Source: Wenzhouxiangella sp. XN79A (GTDB lineage Bacteria; Pseudomonadota; Gammaproteobacteria; Xanthomonadales; Wenzhouxiangellaceae). From it: 59,681 nucleotides of DNA. A program made the position numbers and the translations under genes. Each line of letters starts with the position of its first letter. Position 1 is the first letter of the stretch. The notes under the pieces are model-generated. The model was not told the DNA's origin, did not search any database, and was given only the letters and a program-made list of their open reading frames with translations. Positions 8,702-17,125 of this stretch are shown here, one piece after another. The stretch covers positions 23,155 to 82,835 of the forward strand of contig NZ_JAAWWS010000154.1 in the NCBI RefSeq assembly GCF_012272825.1, given 5' to 3'.

Positions 8702-9691
8702 ATGATTCGAATTCTGATTGCCGCCTTGCTGGTGGCGCTGGTCGGCTGCCGTTCGGCCGACGAGCCGGCGCCCGAGCCGGCCGAGTCGAACGCGACGGCG
8801 GAGACCGAAGCTGCGGTCGATGCGCAGGACCATGCCTCGGACGATGCGCCGCAGGACCTGATCGAGCAGGCCGGCTTCGAGACGGCCGTCACCCCGAACG
8901 CGCAGAAGCTGGCCGGCATCCTCGCCGCGCAGCCCGAGGCGCACAAGGCGCGTCACGCTGCGCGCAACCCGGCCGAGACCCTGTTGTTCTTCGGCATCGA
9001 ACCGGGCATGACGGTGGTCGAGGCGCTGCCGAGCGGCGGCTGGTACTCGCGCGTGCTGCTGCCCTACCTCGGCTCCGAGGGCCGGCTGATCGGCGCGAAC
9101 TATCCGCCGAAGCTGTTCGAGAACTTCGGCTTCGCCACCGAGGAGTTCATGGCCGACCTGGCCACCTGGGTCGAGGATTTCCCGACCGACGCGACCGAAT
9201 GGTGCAGCGGCGATTGCGCCTCGGTCGGGGCGTTCTTCCTCGGCGACCGGCCGGCCGAGCTCGACGGCACGGCCGACGCGGTGCTGTTCATCCGCGCACT
9301 GCACAACATGGCGCGGTTCCAGAACGAAGGCGTGGACGATTTTCTCGACCAGGCCTTCGCCGACGCCCTGGCCGTGCTGAAGCCCGGCGGCGTGCTCGGT
9401 ATCGTCCAGCACGCCGCGCCCGACGACGCCGACGACGGCTGGACCACCGGCGCGGCCGGCTACCTGACGCAGGCCTTCGTGGTCGCTCGGGCCGAGGCCG
9501 CCGGGTTCGAGCTCGAGGCGGCCAGCGACATCAACGCCAATCCGGCCGATCGGCCGGTCGCCGGCGACGTGGTCTGGCGGCTGCCGCCGGCACTGGGGAC
9601 CAGCGAGGAAGGCTCGGAAGAACGGGCCGCCTTGGAGGCCGTCGGCGAGTCGAACCGGATGACGCTGCGGTTCCGCAAGCCGGGCGACTGA
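8702..9691 (+). CDS. Methyltransferase-like periplasmic lipoprotein
   Basis: A 329-residue protein starting MIRILIAALLVALVGC, a type II signal peptide with lipobox LVGC, followed by an acidic, Ala/Glu-rich linker to about residue 60. The remainder resembles predicted methyltransferases of the COG4798 type: GIEPGMTVVEALPSGGWYS in motif I position, then LKPGGVLGIVQH as motif IV/V. In this family the glycine-rich motif is degenerate and catalysis has not been shown to my knowledge. Because S-adenosylmethionine is not expected in the periplasm, the fold may have been reused for something else. A GGAG site lies just before the ATG. The gene is divergent from the sigma-factor gene. Confidence 0.85.
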   Translation: MIRILIAALLVALVGCRSADEPAPEPAESNATAETEAAVDAQDHASDDAPQDLIEQAGFETAVTPNAQKLAGILAAQPEAHKARHAARNPAETLLFFGIEPGMTVVEALPSGGWYSRVLLPYLGSEGRLIGANYPPKLFENFGFATEEFMADLATWVEDFPTDATEWCSGDCASVGAFFLGDRPAELDGTADAVLFIRALHNMARFQNEGVDDFLDQAFADALAVLKPGGVLGIVQHAAPDDADDGWTTGAAGYLTQAFVVARAEAAGFELEAASDINANPADRPVAGDVVWRLPPALGTSEEGSEERAALEAVGESNRMTLRFRKPGD

Positions 9692-9802
9692 TTCGCGCGT
9701 GAGCCCGGCCGGTGAAGGGGCGTCGATCCGGAGGTCGATGCGCCGGGCCGACGACCGGGAGACAATGGATCGCGGAGTTCACCGGCGGAGCCACCTGCAT
9801 CG

Positions 9803-10153
9803 ATGATCAAGATCGCGCTGCTGCTGTTGATGATCTACCTGTTCGCCTTCCTCGGCTTCTGGCTCGGCGGGCTGTTCTACGCTGCGATCGTCCGCCGCCC
9901 ATCGGTCTATTTTCCGGCTCGCCTGGCCGCGACCATGGCCGCTGCCGGCCTGGCGGGCTCGCTGCTCGTCGGTATCGGCGGGGTGGTGCTGGCCACCGTG
10001 GTCATGGACCGGGCGTTCGCCCGACGCGACGACTACGATCGCGTTGCGGTCCGCGTCGCCGGCGCGGTGCTGTCGACGCTGGCGCTGGCGGGGACGTTTC
10101 TTGCGTCCTACCGGCTGGTCGGCTCGGTGTTCGGCCAGGGGTCCGCGGTTTGA
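9803..10153 (+). CDS. Small integral membrane protein, unknown
   Basis: A 116-residue protein with three clear hydrophobic segments: LLLLMIYLFAFLGFWLGGLF near the N-terminus, AGLAGSLLVGIGGVVLA in the middle, and VAGAVLSTLALAGTFLAS near the C-terminus. A basic loop (RRPSVYFPAR) and a second charged loop (RRDDYDR) lie between them. I recognise no family. The Shine-Dalgarno (GGAG, 12 bases before ATG) is weak. It lies between a methyltransferase-like lipoprotein gene and a DUF1508 gene that has its own candidate promoter. Confidence 0.68.
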   Translation: MIKIALLLLMIYLFAFLGFWLGGLFYAAIVRRPSVYFPARLAATMAAAGLAGSLLVGIGGVVLATVVMDRAFARRDDYDRVAVRVAGAVLSTLALAGTFLASYRLVGSVFGQGSAV

Positions 10154-10218
10154 ATGGGCGCCCGGCCATGGTCGCGCCGTGATGTCGATCGGGGCGCCCG
10201 ACGCCTCGATGCCGCGAT

Positions 10219-10246
10219 TTGCATCGTCGGCGACTCGCGGTATATT
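10219..10246 (+). promoter_or_regulatory. Candidate sigma-70 promoter for the DUF1508 gene
   Basis: TTGCAT at 10219-10224 and TATATT at 10241-10246 are separated by 16 bases. The predicted transcription start near 10253 gives a leader of about 60 bases. TATATT stands out in this GC-rich setting. Confidence 0.5.
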
Positions 10247-10312
10247 GCACTCGGGCGCGGTTTCCGGGTGCCCCGGTCCGAACCACCTCGACGACATCAT
10301 CAGGGAGACGAC

Positions 10313-10648
10313 ATGGCTGGCAAGTTCGAAATCTACAAGGACAAGGCGGGCGAGTACCGCTTCCGACTCAAGGCCGGTAACGGCCAGAACATCCTGGGCA
10401 GCGAAGGCTATGCGAAGAAGGCCAGCTGCATGAACGGGGTGGAATCGGTCAAGAAGAACGCGCAGAACGAAGCGCGCTTCGAGTGCCACAAGACGCCGAC
10501 CGGCAAGTGGACATTCAAGCTGAAGGCCACCAACGGCCAGGTCATCGGCACCAGCCAGACCTACAGCTCGGAATCGGGCTGCAAGAACGGCATGAAGAGC
10601 GTGGCCACGCAGTCGGCCAACGCCACGGTCGACGACCAGACCGCCTGA
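10313..10648 (+). CDS. DUF1508 (YegP-like) tandem-domain protein
   Basis: A 111-residue soluble protein made of two copies of the DUF1508 fold: residues about 1-52 (FEIYKDKAGEYRFRLKAGNG, then ILGSEGYAKKASCMNGVESV) and about 57-108 (FECHKTPTGKWTFKLKATNG, then IGTSQTYSSESGCKNGMKSV). Each copy has the family pattern of a K/R-x-G-x-x-x-F-x-L-K-A hairpin followed by a helix with N-G-x-x-S-V. E. coli YegP has the same duplicated layout; its role is unknown. AGGGAG lies 6-8 bases before the ATG; longer in-frame starts cross the promoter. A strong hairpin follows the stop codon. Confidence 0.92.
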   Translation: MAGKFEIYKDKAGEYRFRLKAGNGQNILGSEGYAKKASCMNGVESVKKNAQNEARFECHKTPTGKWTFKLKATNGQVIGTSQTYSSESGCKNGMKSVATQSANATVDDQTA

Positions 10649-10665
10649 GCAGTACCGTACCGATC

Positions 10666-10688
10666 GGCCGGCGAGCCGCTCGCCGGCC
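10666..10688 (+). terminator. Hairpin after the DUF1508 gene
   Basis: GGCCGGCGAG and CTCGCCGGCC form a perfect 10-bp stem with a 3-base loop, 17 bases after the stop. There is no U-tract, so this may be a stabilising hairpin rather than a classical intrinsic terminator. Confidence 0.5.
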
Positions 10689-10771
10689 TCGAGGGATCGC
10701 GCCGGGGGCGCGCGTAGAATTCCAAGGGGCAGTGAATGCGCCGTTTTCGTTCCGGCGCAGGAGATCGAAGC

Positions 10772-10999
10772 ATGAATGAACGCTGGAGTCTTACCGACGA
10801 TCGCGCCGAAGCGTGGATCGATGTCCTTGTCGGGTACGTGGCACCGACGCTGCTGCTGCTTTCGGGCCTGCTGATGGCGCTCGTCCTGGTGCAGCTCGAC
10901 AGCACCTCGCCGGTCGGCATCGTGCTGCCGATCGCCGGGATCGCGATCGGCAGCGGGCTGCTGGGCTGGCGCTTCGGCCGCGACGCATCGGCGCGCTAG
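10772..10999 (+). CDS. Small membrane protein, unknown
   Basis: A 75-residue protein with two hydrophobic helices, VGYVAPTLLLLSGLLMALVL and VGIVLPIAGIAIGSGLLGW, and charged ends. The ATG at 10772 is chosen over one 36 bases earlier because AGGAG lies 7 bases upstream of it. I recognise no family. The gene runs convergently into the phosphoribosyltransferase gene, which ends 32 bp away. Confidence 0.66.
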   Translation: MNERWSLTDDRAEAWIDVLVGYVAPTLLLLSGLLMALVLVQLDSTSPVGIVLPIAGIAIGSGLLGWRFGRDASAR

Positions 11000-11030
11000 C
11001 GATACCGCCTGCTCGCACCGGGCGCTGCGC

Positions 11031-11564
11031 TCAATGCACGTCCTCGGCGTGCACCACCTCGATGCCGAGCGCCTCCTCAAAGGGCGGGACCAGGCAGTGG
11101 ATGACCCAGTCCGGCATCACCTCGAGCCGGCAGCCGACGACGTCGGCGGCCACCGGCATCGTCCGGCCGGCGCGCTCGCACAGCACCGCGACCTGGATCT
11201 TCACGGCACCCGCAGCGCGCAGGAAGCAGGTCGCGCGCAGCAGCGATTCTCCCGTGTAGAGCACGTCGTCGACGACGACCACGTGGCGGTCGCGCACGTC
11301 CACCGTCAGTGATTCCTCGTCGACCTGCGGGATGTCGTGCAGCAGCGACAGATCGTCGCCGTAGCGCTTCAGGCCGAGCTCGCCGACGGTCGGCGTCGGG
11401 TCCAGCCGCGCGGCCAGCGCCTCGGCGATCGGCACGCCGCGGCGGCGCAGCCCGACCAGCAGCGTGTCGTCGGCGATCTTCGGCGCCAGCTGCACGGCCA
11501 TGTCGTCGTACAGGCGCTCGACGTCGGCGGCTTCGGCGATCAACTGCTTGCGGGCATCGGACAT
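11031..11564 (-). CDS. PyrR-like phosphoribosyltransferase
   Basis: A 177-residue type I phosphoribosyltransferase. The PRPP-binding loop is VVVVDDVLYTGES, and TVGELGLKRYGDDLS matches the corresponding segment of PyrR, the uracil phosphoribosyltransferase/attenuation regulator. The C-terminal third diverges from PyrR, so RNA-binding regulation should not be assumed, and salvage of another base is possible. The start at 11564 gives MSDARKQLIAEA; the longer frame adds about 108 residues of unlikely composition. No pyrimidine biosynthesis genes are adjacent. Confidence 0.82.
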   Translation of the reverse strand: MSDARKQLIAEAADVERLYDDMAVQLAPKIADDTLLVGLRRRGVPIAEALAARLDPTPTVGELGLKRYGDDLSLLHDIPQVDEESLTVDVRDRHVVVVDDVLYTGESLLRATCFLRAAGAVKIQVAVLCERAGRTMPVAADVVGCRLEVMPDWVIHCLVPPFEEALGIEVVHAEDVH

Positions 11565-11859
11565 GCGGTGTTTCCGGGTGGCTGAATTGCCCCGATCATA
11601 GCGCTGCATCCGGCCGGCAGGGCCGCTTCGTCCGGACCGTCGCGTAGCGTTGCAAGGAATCGCCGCCACCGGCGACTGGTGTCGTTGATGGGATCTTCCT
11701 CCGATCAGGTATCTTCTGCCGTGATCCGTGCGTCCGATCCGGCCCGTGATCCTCGATTCGAGGCCGCAGTGGGCGAGCACGCCGGGCGGGTCGAGCGGAT
11801 TGCGGTCAGCTGCGAGCGCGATCGGCACTGAGATTCCCGAACCGCAAGGAGTGACGAGA

Positions 11860-12777
11860 ATGAACCGGAATCGAATGTTCTGCTGCAAGTCCCAGGGGTG
11901 GGCGGCGTGGCTGCCGACGGTGCTGCTGGTTGCCGCGATCGCCTTTCAGCTCGACGCGCGCGCCGAGCCGCCGCACTGGGTGGTGCGCGACGCCGACAGC
12001 GAGTTGGTGCTGTTTCCGACCATCCACGCGCTGCCGGGCGACCTGGAGTGGACGACCGAGCGCCTGCTCGAACAGTTCGCCGAGGCCGAGGAGGTCTGGT
12101 TCGAGATCGACCCGGCCGAAGCCCGGGGTGCGGCGGTGCAGCGGCTGGTCATGGAAAAGGGCATGGATCTGTCACGGCCGCTGTCGGCCGTGCTCGACCG
12201 GGACCAGTTCGCGCGTCTCGAAACGGTGGCCGATTCGCTTGGCCTGCCGGTTGCCCAGCTCGAGCCGATGCGCCCGTGGCTGGCCTCGGTGACCTTGACC
12301 AGCATGGCGATGAGGCAGTCCGGCTTCGATTCCGGCGCCGGCGTCGAGGCGCGGCTTCGCACGCGGATCGACGGCCAGGCACTGCGCCAGCTCGAAACCG
12401 TCGAGGAGCAGCTCGGGCTGCTTGCCGACCTGCCCGAAGCGCTGCAGATCGAACTGCTGGAAAGTACCTTCGATGAGATCGACGACTTTGCCGACGAGCT
12501 GCGCGCACTGGCCGAGGACTGGGCGCAGGGCGACGTGGCCGACATGGAGCGGCTGCTGGTCGAGGAAATGGCGGCCGAGTATCCGGAGCTCTACGAGGTG
12601 GTGTTCACCCGTCGCAACGCGAACTGGGTGGCGATCATCGAGCGCGAGCTGGCCGGATCGGGCAGCGATTTCATTGCCGTAGGTGCCGGTCACCTGCTCG
12701 GCGACGACAGCGTGATCGCGATGCTGCGCAAGCGCGGCTGGACCGTCGAACGGTTCGACGGCGAGGCCGTCGAATGA
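11860..12777 (+). CDS. TraB/GumN family protein, exported
   Basis: A 305-residue protein with a signal peptide: basic MNRNRMFCCK, then WLPTVLLVAAIAFQ, then ARA. It shows the TraB/GumN pattern: W-V-V-R-D near the N-terminus, LFPTIHALPGDLEW (usually G-T-x-H, here P-T-I-H), EVWFEIDP, LEPMRPWLA and the terminal IAVGAGHLLGDDSVIAMLRKRG. The two histidine segments are proposed metal ligands of this hydrolase-like fold; activity is poorly characterised. AAGGAG lies 8 bases before the chosen ATG, excluding an upstream in-frame start at 11728. It is divergent from the phosphoribosyltransferase gene and convergent with proA. Confidence 0.88.
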   Translation: MNRNRMFCCKSQGWAAWLPTVLLVAAIAFQLDARAEPPHWVVRDADSELVLFPTIHALPGDLEWTTERLLEQFAEAEEVWFEIDPAEARGAAVQRLVMEKGMDLSRPLSAVLDRDQFARLETVADSLGLPVAQLEPMRPWLASVTLTSMAMRQSGFDSGAGVEARLRTRIDGQALRQLETVEEQLGLLADLPEALQIELLESTFDEIDDFADELRALAEDWAQGDVADMERLLVEEMAAEYPELYEVVFTRRNANWVAIIERELAGSGSDFIAVGAGHLLGDDSVIAMLRKRGWTVERFDGEAVE

Positions 12778-12873
12778 CCTGAGCGATCCGCCGGATCGAA
12801 TCACTCCGGGAGGCCGGCCGTGCCGGGCGAAGGGTGGCATGGCCGCTGCCCACTCGCTCCTCGTCCCTCCTGT

Positions 12874-14130
12874 TCAGGCCCTCGTCTGTCCCGATCCCCG
12901 AACCAGGTACTTGAACGTCGTGAGCTGCTCCAGCCCGACCGGGCCGCGGGCGTGCAGGCGGCCGGTGGCGATCCCGATCTCGGCGCCGAAGCCGAACTCG
13001 CCGCCGTCGGCGAACTGGGTCGAGGCGTTGTGGGTGACGATCGCCGAGTCGACGCGGGCCAGGAAGGCCTCGGCAATCTCGGCATCTGCGGCGAGGATGC
13101 CGTCGGTGTGCCCCGAACCGTGCCGGGCGATGTGGGCGACGGCGGCGTCGAGGTCGTCGACCACGGCCACGGCAAGGATCTGCGCCAGGTATTCGGTGTC
13201 CCAGTCGGCTTCGGAGGCTTCGCCGATGCGGCCGTCGGCGGCGCGTGCGTGCTCGTCGCCGCGCAGCTCGCAGCCGCGCTCGGTCAGTTCGTCGACCAGC
13301 GCCGGCAGCTCGTCCACGGCGCCGGCGTCGACCAGCAGCGTTTCCACCGCCCCGCAGATGCCGGGCCGGCGCAGCTTGGCGTTGATGACGACCGCACGGG
13401 CCATGGCCGGGTCGGCCGAGGCGTGCCAGTACAGGTGGTTGTTGCCGTCGAGGTGGGCGAACACCGGCACCCGGGCGTCGCTGCGGACCCGCTCGACCAG
13501 GCGCTTGCCGCCGCGCGGCACGATGACGTCGACGTAGTCATGGGCGGCCAGCAGCGCGCCGACCAGCGCGTGGTCCTGGTCGGGAATCATCTGCACCGCG
13601 CCGGCCGGCAGCTCGGACACTTCGATCGCCTCGGCCAGCGTGCGGTACAGCGCGCGGTTGCTGTGCACGGCCTCGCTGCCGCCGCGCAGGATCACCGCGT
13701 TGCCGGACTTCAGGCACAGCGCGGCGGCGTCGGCGGTGACGTTCGGGCGGCTTTCGTAGATCACGCCGATCACGCCGATCGGCACGGCGACACGGGCGAT
13801 GTCGAGCCCGTTCGGCCTCGACCAGCGGGCCAGTTCGCGGCCCAGCGGATCGGGCAGAGCCGCGACCGCCTCGAGGCCGGCGGCGATGGCGGCGATGCGC
13901 TCGTCGTCGAGCATCAGCCGGTCGAGCATGGCGCCGGCCAGGCCTCGATCGCGCGCGGCATCGAGATCGCGGGCGTTGGCGTCGAGCAGCGCGGCGCGCT
14001 CGTCGCGGACGTACTCGGCGGCCAGCGTCAGCCCACGGTCGCGCGCGGCGCGGTCGGTGGCGGCCAGGTCGGCGGCGGCCGCGCGGGCGGCGCGGCCGAG
14101 GCGGTCGATTACGGGGTGGGCGTCGGTCAT
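12874..14130 (-). CDS. proA: Gamma-glutamyl phosphate reductase
   Basis: A 418-residue aldehyde-dehydrogenase-fold enzyme that reduces L-glutamyl 5-phosphate to glutamate semialdehyde with NADPH, the second step of proline synthesis. Family signatures are complete: PIGVIGVIYESRPNVTADAA, LKSGNAVILRGGSEAVHSN, VIVPRGGKRLV, RRPGICGAVETLLVD with the catalytic cysteine, and near the end FGFGAEIGIATGRLHARGPV. Length is normal for ProA. Its ATG overlaps the proB stop by four bases, so the genes are translationally coupled in the order proB-proA. Confidence 0.97.
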   Translation of the reverse strand: MTDAHPVIDRLGRAARAAAADLAATDRAARDRGLTLAAEYVRDERAALLDANARDLDAARDRGLAGAMLDRLMLDDERIAAIAAGLEAVAALPDPLGRELARWSRPNGLDIARVAVPIGVIGVIYESRPNVTADAAALCLKSGNAVILRGGSEAVHSNRALYRTLAEAIEVSELPAGAVQMIPDQDHALVGALLAAHDYVDVIVPRGGKRLVERVRSDARVPVFAHLDGNNHLYWHASADPAMARAVVINAKLRRPGICGAVETLLVDAGAVDELPALVDELTERGCELRGDEHARAADGRIGEASEADWDTEYLAQILAVAVVDDLDAAVAHIARHGSGHTDGILAADAEIAEAFLARVDSAIVTHNASTQFADGGEFGFGAEIGIATGRLHARGPVGLEQLTTFKYLVRGSGQTRA

Positions 14131-15257
14131 GGCGGCATCTCGTCGGGTTCGAACAGCACGAGGTCGTCGCGATGGATCACCGGGCCGCGGCCGGAATAGC
14201 CGAGCAGGGCGTGGAAACGCTCGCTGTGCGCGCCCCGGATCGCGCGGACGTCGTCCGAAGCATAGCCGCTGAGGCCCTGGCCGATGGCGCCGTCGGGCCC
14301 GTCGAGCCGAACCAGCGCGCCACGCGGGAAGTCGCCGTCGACGTCGACCAGGCCGCGCGCCAGCAGGCTGGCGCCGCGCTTCAGGGCGCCGGCCGCACCG
14401 GCGTCGAGCGTCAATCGGCCCTCGTGCTGCTGCAGGCCGCGCAGCCACTGCTTGCGCGCCGCCAGCGGGCGCTGGCGGGCCGCGAACCAGGTGCCGCGGC
14501 GGCCCTCGTCGAGGCCGTCGAACGGTTCGTCGTGCCGTCCGCTGGTCAGCAGCACCGGGCAGCCAGCGGCCGTGGCGATCTTCGCCGCCTCGATCTTGGT
14601 CACCATGCCGCCGGTGCCGAAGCCGGTGGACGCGGCGGTGCCGGCCAGCGCTTCGATCTCGGCGTCGATGTGCTCGACGAACGGAATCCGACGCGCGTGC
14701 GGCGTGGTGCCCGGATCGGCGTCGTACAGGCCGTCGACGTCGCTGAGCAGCACCAGCAGCTCCGCGCCGACCAGCTGGGCGGTGCGTGCCGCCAGCCGGT
14801 CGTTGTCGCCGAAGCGGATCTCGCCGGTGGCCACCGTGTCGTTCTCGTTGACGATCGGTACGACGCCCCGTTCGAGCAGCGTCTCGAAGGTGTTGCGGGC
14901 GTTCAGGTAACGGCCGCGGTCCTCGAGGTCGCCGAGCGTCAGCAGCACCTGGGCGGCGGTCCGCCCGCCGGCAGACCACAGGTCGGCCCAGGTCCGGGCC
15001 AGCTCGATCTGGCCGACCGCCGCGGCGGCCTGGGCGTCGGCCAGCGAGGTCGGCCGACCGGTCAGGCCGAGCGGTCGCCGGCCCAGTCCGATCGCGCCTG
15101 ACGAGACGACCACGACCGGCCCGGGCCGCCCGGTCAGCGCACCGACCAGCGCGGCCATCCAGTCGCGGCGCGCGCGGCCGGCGTCGTCGATCAGGATCGA
15201 CGAACCGATCTTGACGACCAGCGGGCGGTCGCCGTGGAGCAGGGCCTGTTCGTTCAT
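14127..15257 (-). CDS. proB: Glutamate 5-kinase with PUA domain
   Basis: A 376-residue enzyme that phosphorylates glutamate in the first, normally proline-inhibited, step of proline synthesis. The amino-acid kinase domain (about 1-260) shows LVVKIGSSILID, VVVVSSGAIGLGRRPLGL, QVLLTLGDLEDRGRYLNARN, VPIVNENDTVATGEIRFGDN, LLSDVDGLYDADP and GTGGMVTKIEAAKIA. The C-terminal PUA domain (about 285-370) includes LDAGAAGALKRGASLLARGL. It is the first gene of the proBA pair; immediately upstream lies the family B repeat array. Confidence 0.97.
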   Translation of the reverse strand: MNEQALLHGDRPLVVKIGSSILIDDAGRARRDWMAALVGALTGRPGPVVVVSSGAIGLGRRPLGLTGRPTSLADAQAAAAVGQIELARTWADLWSAGGRTAAQVLLTLGDLEDRGRYLNARNTFETLLERGVVPIVNENDTVATGEIRFGDNDRLAARTAQLVGAELLVLLSDVDGLYDADPGTTPHARRIPFVEHIDAEIEALAGTAASTGFGTGGMVTKIEAAKIATAAGCPVLLTSGRHDEPFDGLDEGRRGTWFAARQRPLAARKQWLRGLQQHEGRLTLDAGAAGALKRGASLLARGLVDVDGDFPRGALVRLDGPDGAIGQGLSGYASDDVRAIRGAHSERFHALLGYSGRGPVIHRDDLVLFEPDEMPP

Positions 15258-15305
15258 GCCGTCAGTCTAGCCAGCTTGATCGATGGGGAGGGTCTTGTCG
15301 CCCTG

Positions 15306-16285
15306 CGGTCGCTCCAACAGGCCATCGATCCGGCGCCATCGCTGATTCACCTGTTGGAGGGCGCTTGCTCGCGAACCGCTCGGGCCACCCTTCGCCCGCA
15401 AGCGGCCTCCAACAGGCCTTCGATCGGGCGGTCCGCTGACTTCGCCTGTTGGAGGGCGCTTGCGCGCGAACCGGCCCGGCCACCCTTCGCCTCCAAGCGG
15501 CCTCCAACAGGCCTTCGGTCGGGCGTTGCGCTGATTCGCCTGTTGGAGGGAGCTTGCTCGCGAACCGGTCGTACCACCCTTCGCCCGCAAGCGGCCTCCA
15601 ACAGGCCTTCGGTCGGGCCTCGGCGCTGATTCGCCTGTTGGAGGGCGCTTGCGCGCGAACCGGTCGGGCCACCCTTCGCCCGCGAGCGGCCTCCAACAGG
15701 CCTTCGATCGGGCGGTCCGCTGGCTTCGCCTGTTGGAGGGCGCTTGCGCGCGAACCGGCCGGGCCACCCTTCGCCCGCAAGCGGCCTCCAACAGGCCTTT
15801 GGTCGGGCGTTGCGCTGATTCGCCTGTTGGAGGGAGCTTGCTCGCGAACCGGTCGGGCCGCCCTTCGCCCGCAAGCGGCCTCCAACAGGCCTTCGTTCGG
15901 GCGTTGCGCTGGCTTCGCCTGTTGGAGGGCGCTTGCGCGCGAACCGGTCGGGCCACCCTTCGCCCGCAAGCGGCCTCCAACAGGCCTTCGATCCGGCCTC
16001 GGCGCTCTTTTCGTCTGTTGGAGGGAGCTTGCTCGCGAACCGGTCGTACCACCCTTCGCCCGCAAGCGGCCTCCAACAGGCCTTCGATCCGGCGCCGGCG
16101 CTGATTCGCCTGTTGGAGGGCGCTTGCTCGCGAATGGGTCGGGCCACCCTTCGTCCGCGAGCGGCCTCCAACAGGGTTTCGGTCCGACGCCATCGCCGGT
16201 CCACCTGTTGGAGGGCGCTTGCGCGCGAACGGGTCGCACTCCGCTGGGCACGGCCGGTCTCCAACAGGCCATCGGTCCGGCGCAG
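15306..16285. repeat. Family B array: eleven 95-bp units with long imperfect palindromes
   Basis: TCCAACAGG recurs at 15313, 15408, 15503, 15597, 15692, 15787, 15881, 15976, 16072, 16167 and 16260, at intervals of 93-96 bp. Between neighbours lies a palindrome of about 67 bp: CCTGTTGGAGGGCGCTTGCG and CGCGAA form one arm, a loop of about 16 bases follows, and TTCGCCCGCAAGCGGCCTCC and AACAGG form the other. Linkers of about 28 bp vary among a few types. The array fills the space between proB (divergent) and the MAPEG gene. It is open in several frames on both strands, but those frames are repeat translations. Related single units lie at 486-600 and at the right edge of the window. Confidence 0.92.
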
Positions 16286-16338
16286 GGCGCGGTGATCGAG
16301 TAAGGTTTCGACCGACCCCGAACCCGAGGAGTGTGCCG

Positions 16339-16728
16339 ATGCAGATCGCGATTGCCTGCCTGCTGTTTTCCGCCCTGATGGTGGTCCTGACCAAGGTGCC
16401 GCTGGCCATGCAGATGGCCAAGGACGAGCGCGGCTACGACAACCGCAACCCGCGCCGGCAGCAGGCGGGGCTGACCGGCTTCGGCGCCCGTGCGCTGGCC
16501 GCCCACCAGAACATGATCGAGGCCTTTCCGATCTTCGCCGCCGGCGTGCTGGTGGCGTTGATCAGCGGCGCGACCGGCACCTGGCTGCCCGGCCTGGCGC
16601 TGACCTTCGTCGGCGCGCGGATCGTCTATTCGATCTGCTACTGGGCCGACCTGCCGACGCTGCGCAGCGCGTTCTGGGTGATCGGCTACGGCGCCTCGCT
16701 CGGCCTGATGGGCATGGCGTTGTTCTGA
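16339..16728 (+). CDS. MAPEG family membrane protein
   Basis: A 129-residue integral membrane protein with four hydrophobic helices. MAPEG features are visible: RNPRRQQAGLTGFGARALAA, then AHQNMIEAFPIFAAGVL, which holds the conserved N-x-x-E-x-F-P motif, and later ARIVYSICYWADLPTLRS, typical of the last helices. Eukaryotic MAPEG proteins are glutathione-dependent; the substrate of bacterial members like this is mostly unknown. GAGGAG precedes the ATG. The family B array occupies the upstream region, so the promoter must lie in or just after its last unit. Confidence 0.92.
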   Translation: MQIAIACLLFSALMVVLTKVPLAMQMAKDERGYDNRNPRRQQAGLTGFGARALAAHQNMIEAFPIFAAGVLVALISGATGTWLPGLALTFVGARIVYSICYWADLPTLRSAFWVIGYGASLGLMGMALF

Positions 16729-16864
16729 GCCGGTCCCGGATCATTCGGGAAACAGTGGCACCTGCGTCGCCGAGGGTCCGGCCGGCCACCCCGGCAGGGC
16801 GGGCAGGGCGTCGCCGGCACGCGCCCGGAGCGCGTCGTGGAAGCGCCGCGCGAACGCCGGGCAG

Positions 16865-17077
16865 GTCTGCACCGATGCGACGCTGTACTGCTTCATGAAC
16901 GACGAGGTACGGCACGCCGCCGAATCGATGGCGCGGCAGCGGGTCTACCGGCTGCTGGTGCTGGACGATCGCGACAACAAGAAGCGGGTCGGCGTCGTCA
17001 GCCTCGGCGATCTCCTGCGCGAGGGCCGGGAGGACCTCGCCACGCACACGGCCCGACACATCGCCGAAGCGGCGTGA
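16865..17077 (+). pseudogene. Fragment of a CBS-domain protein
   Basis: The frame ending at 17077 encodes about 70 residues matching the C-terminal CBS motif: VCTDATLY, then AAESMARQRVYRLLVLDD, then KKRVGVVSLGDLLREG. Proteins of this type normally have two CBS repeats, about 140 residues; the first is absent, and the sequence before 16865 is unrelated. A short product could start at ATG 16895 (60 residues), but that would cut into the CBS fold. I consider it a decayed remnant. It lies in the 397-bp gap between the MAPEG and diguanylate cyclase genes; the rest of that gap shows no convincing gene. Confidence 0.55.
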
Positions 17078-17125
17078 ACCTCACGCGGTCCCGGCCGGCC
17101 GACCGCGGCCGGCCGGTGTCCGCGC

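Noticed and set aside
7967..9412. A 481-residue version of the sigma factor
   Set aside because: The extra N-terminal 296 residues are antisense to the methyltransferase-like lipoprotein; GGGAG and family length support the start at 8524.
11206..11300. Attenuator or pyr-type regulatory RNA near the PyrR-like gene
   Set aside because: No pyr operon or leader-like structure is present nearby; the region is simply coding.
12874..14979. A 701-residue version of ProA
   Set aside because: The N-terminal extension is out of frame within proB; the ATG at 14130 overlapping the proB stop gives the normal length.
15306..16285. CRISPR array
   Set aside because: Unit length is about 95 bp with palindromic arms of about 67 bp; the intervening linkers are near-identical rather than unique spacers, and no cas genes are present.
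15262..16506. Frames of up to 414 residues on both strands of the 95-bp array
   Set aside because: They translate the same palindromic repeat in different frames, and one runs backwards into the MAPEG gene; unit lengths of 93-96 bp would shift frame unless chance keeps them open.
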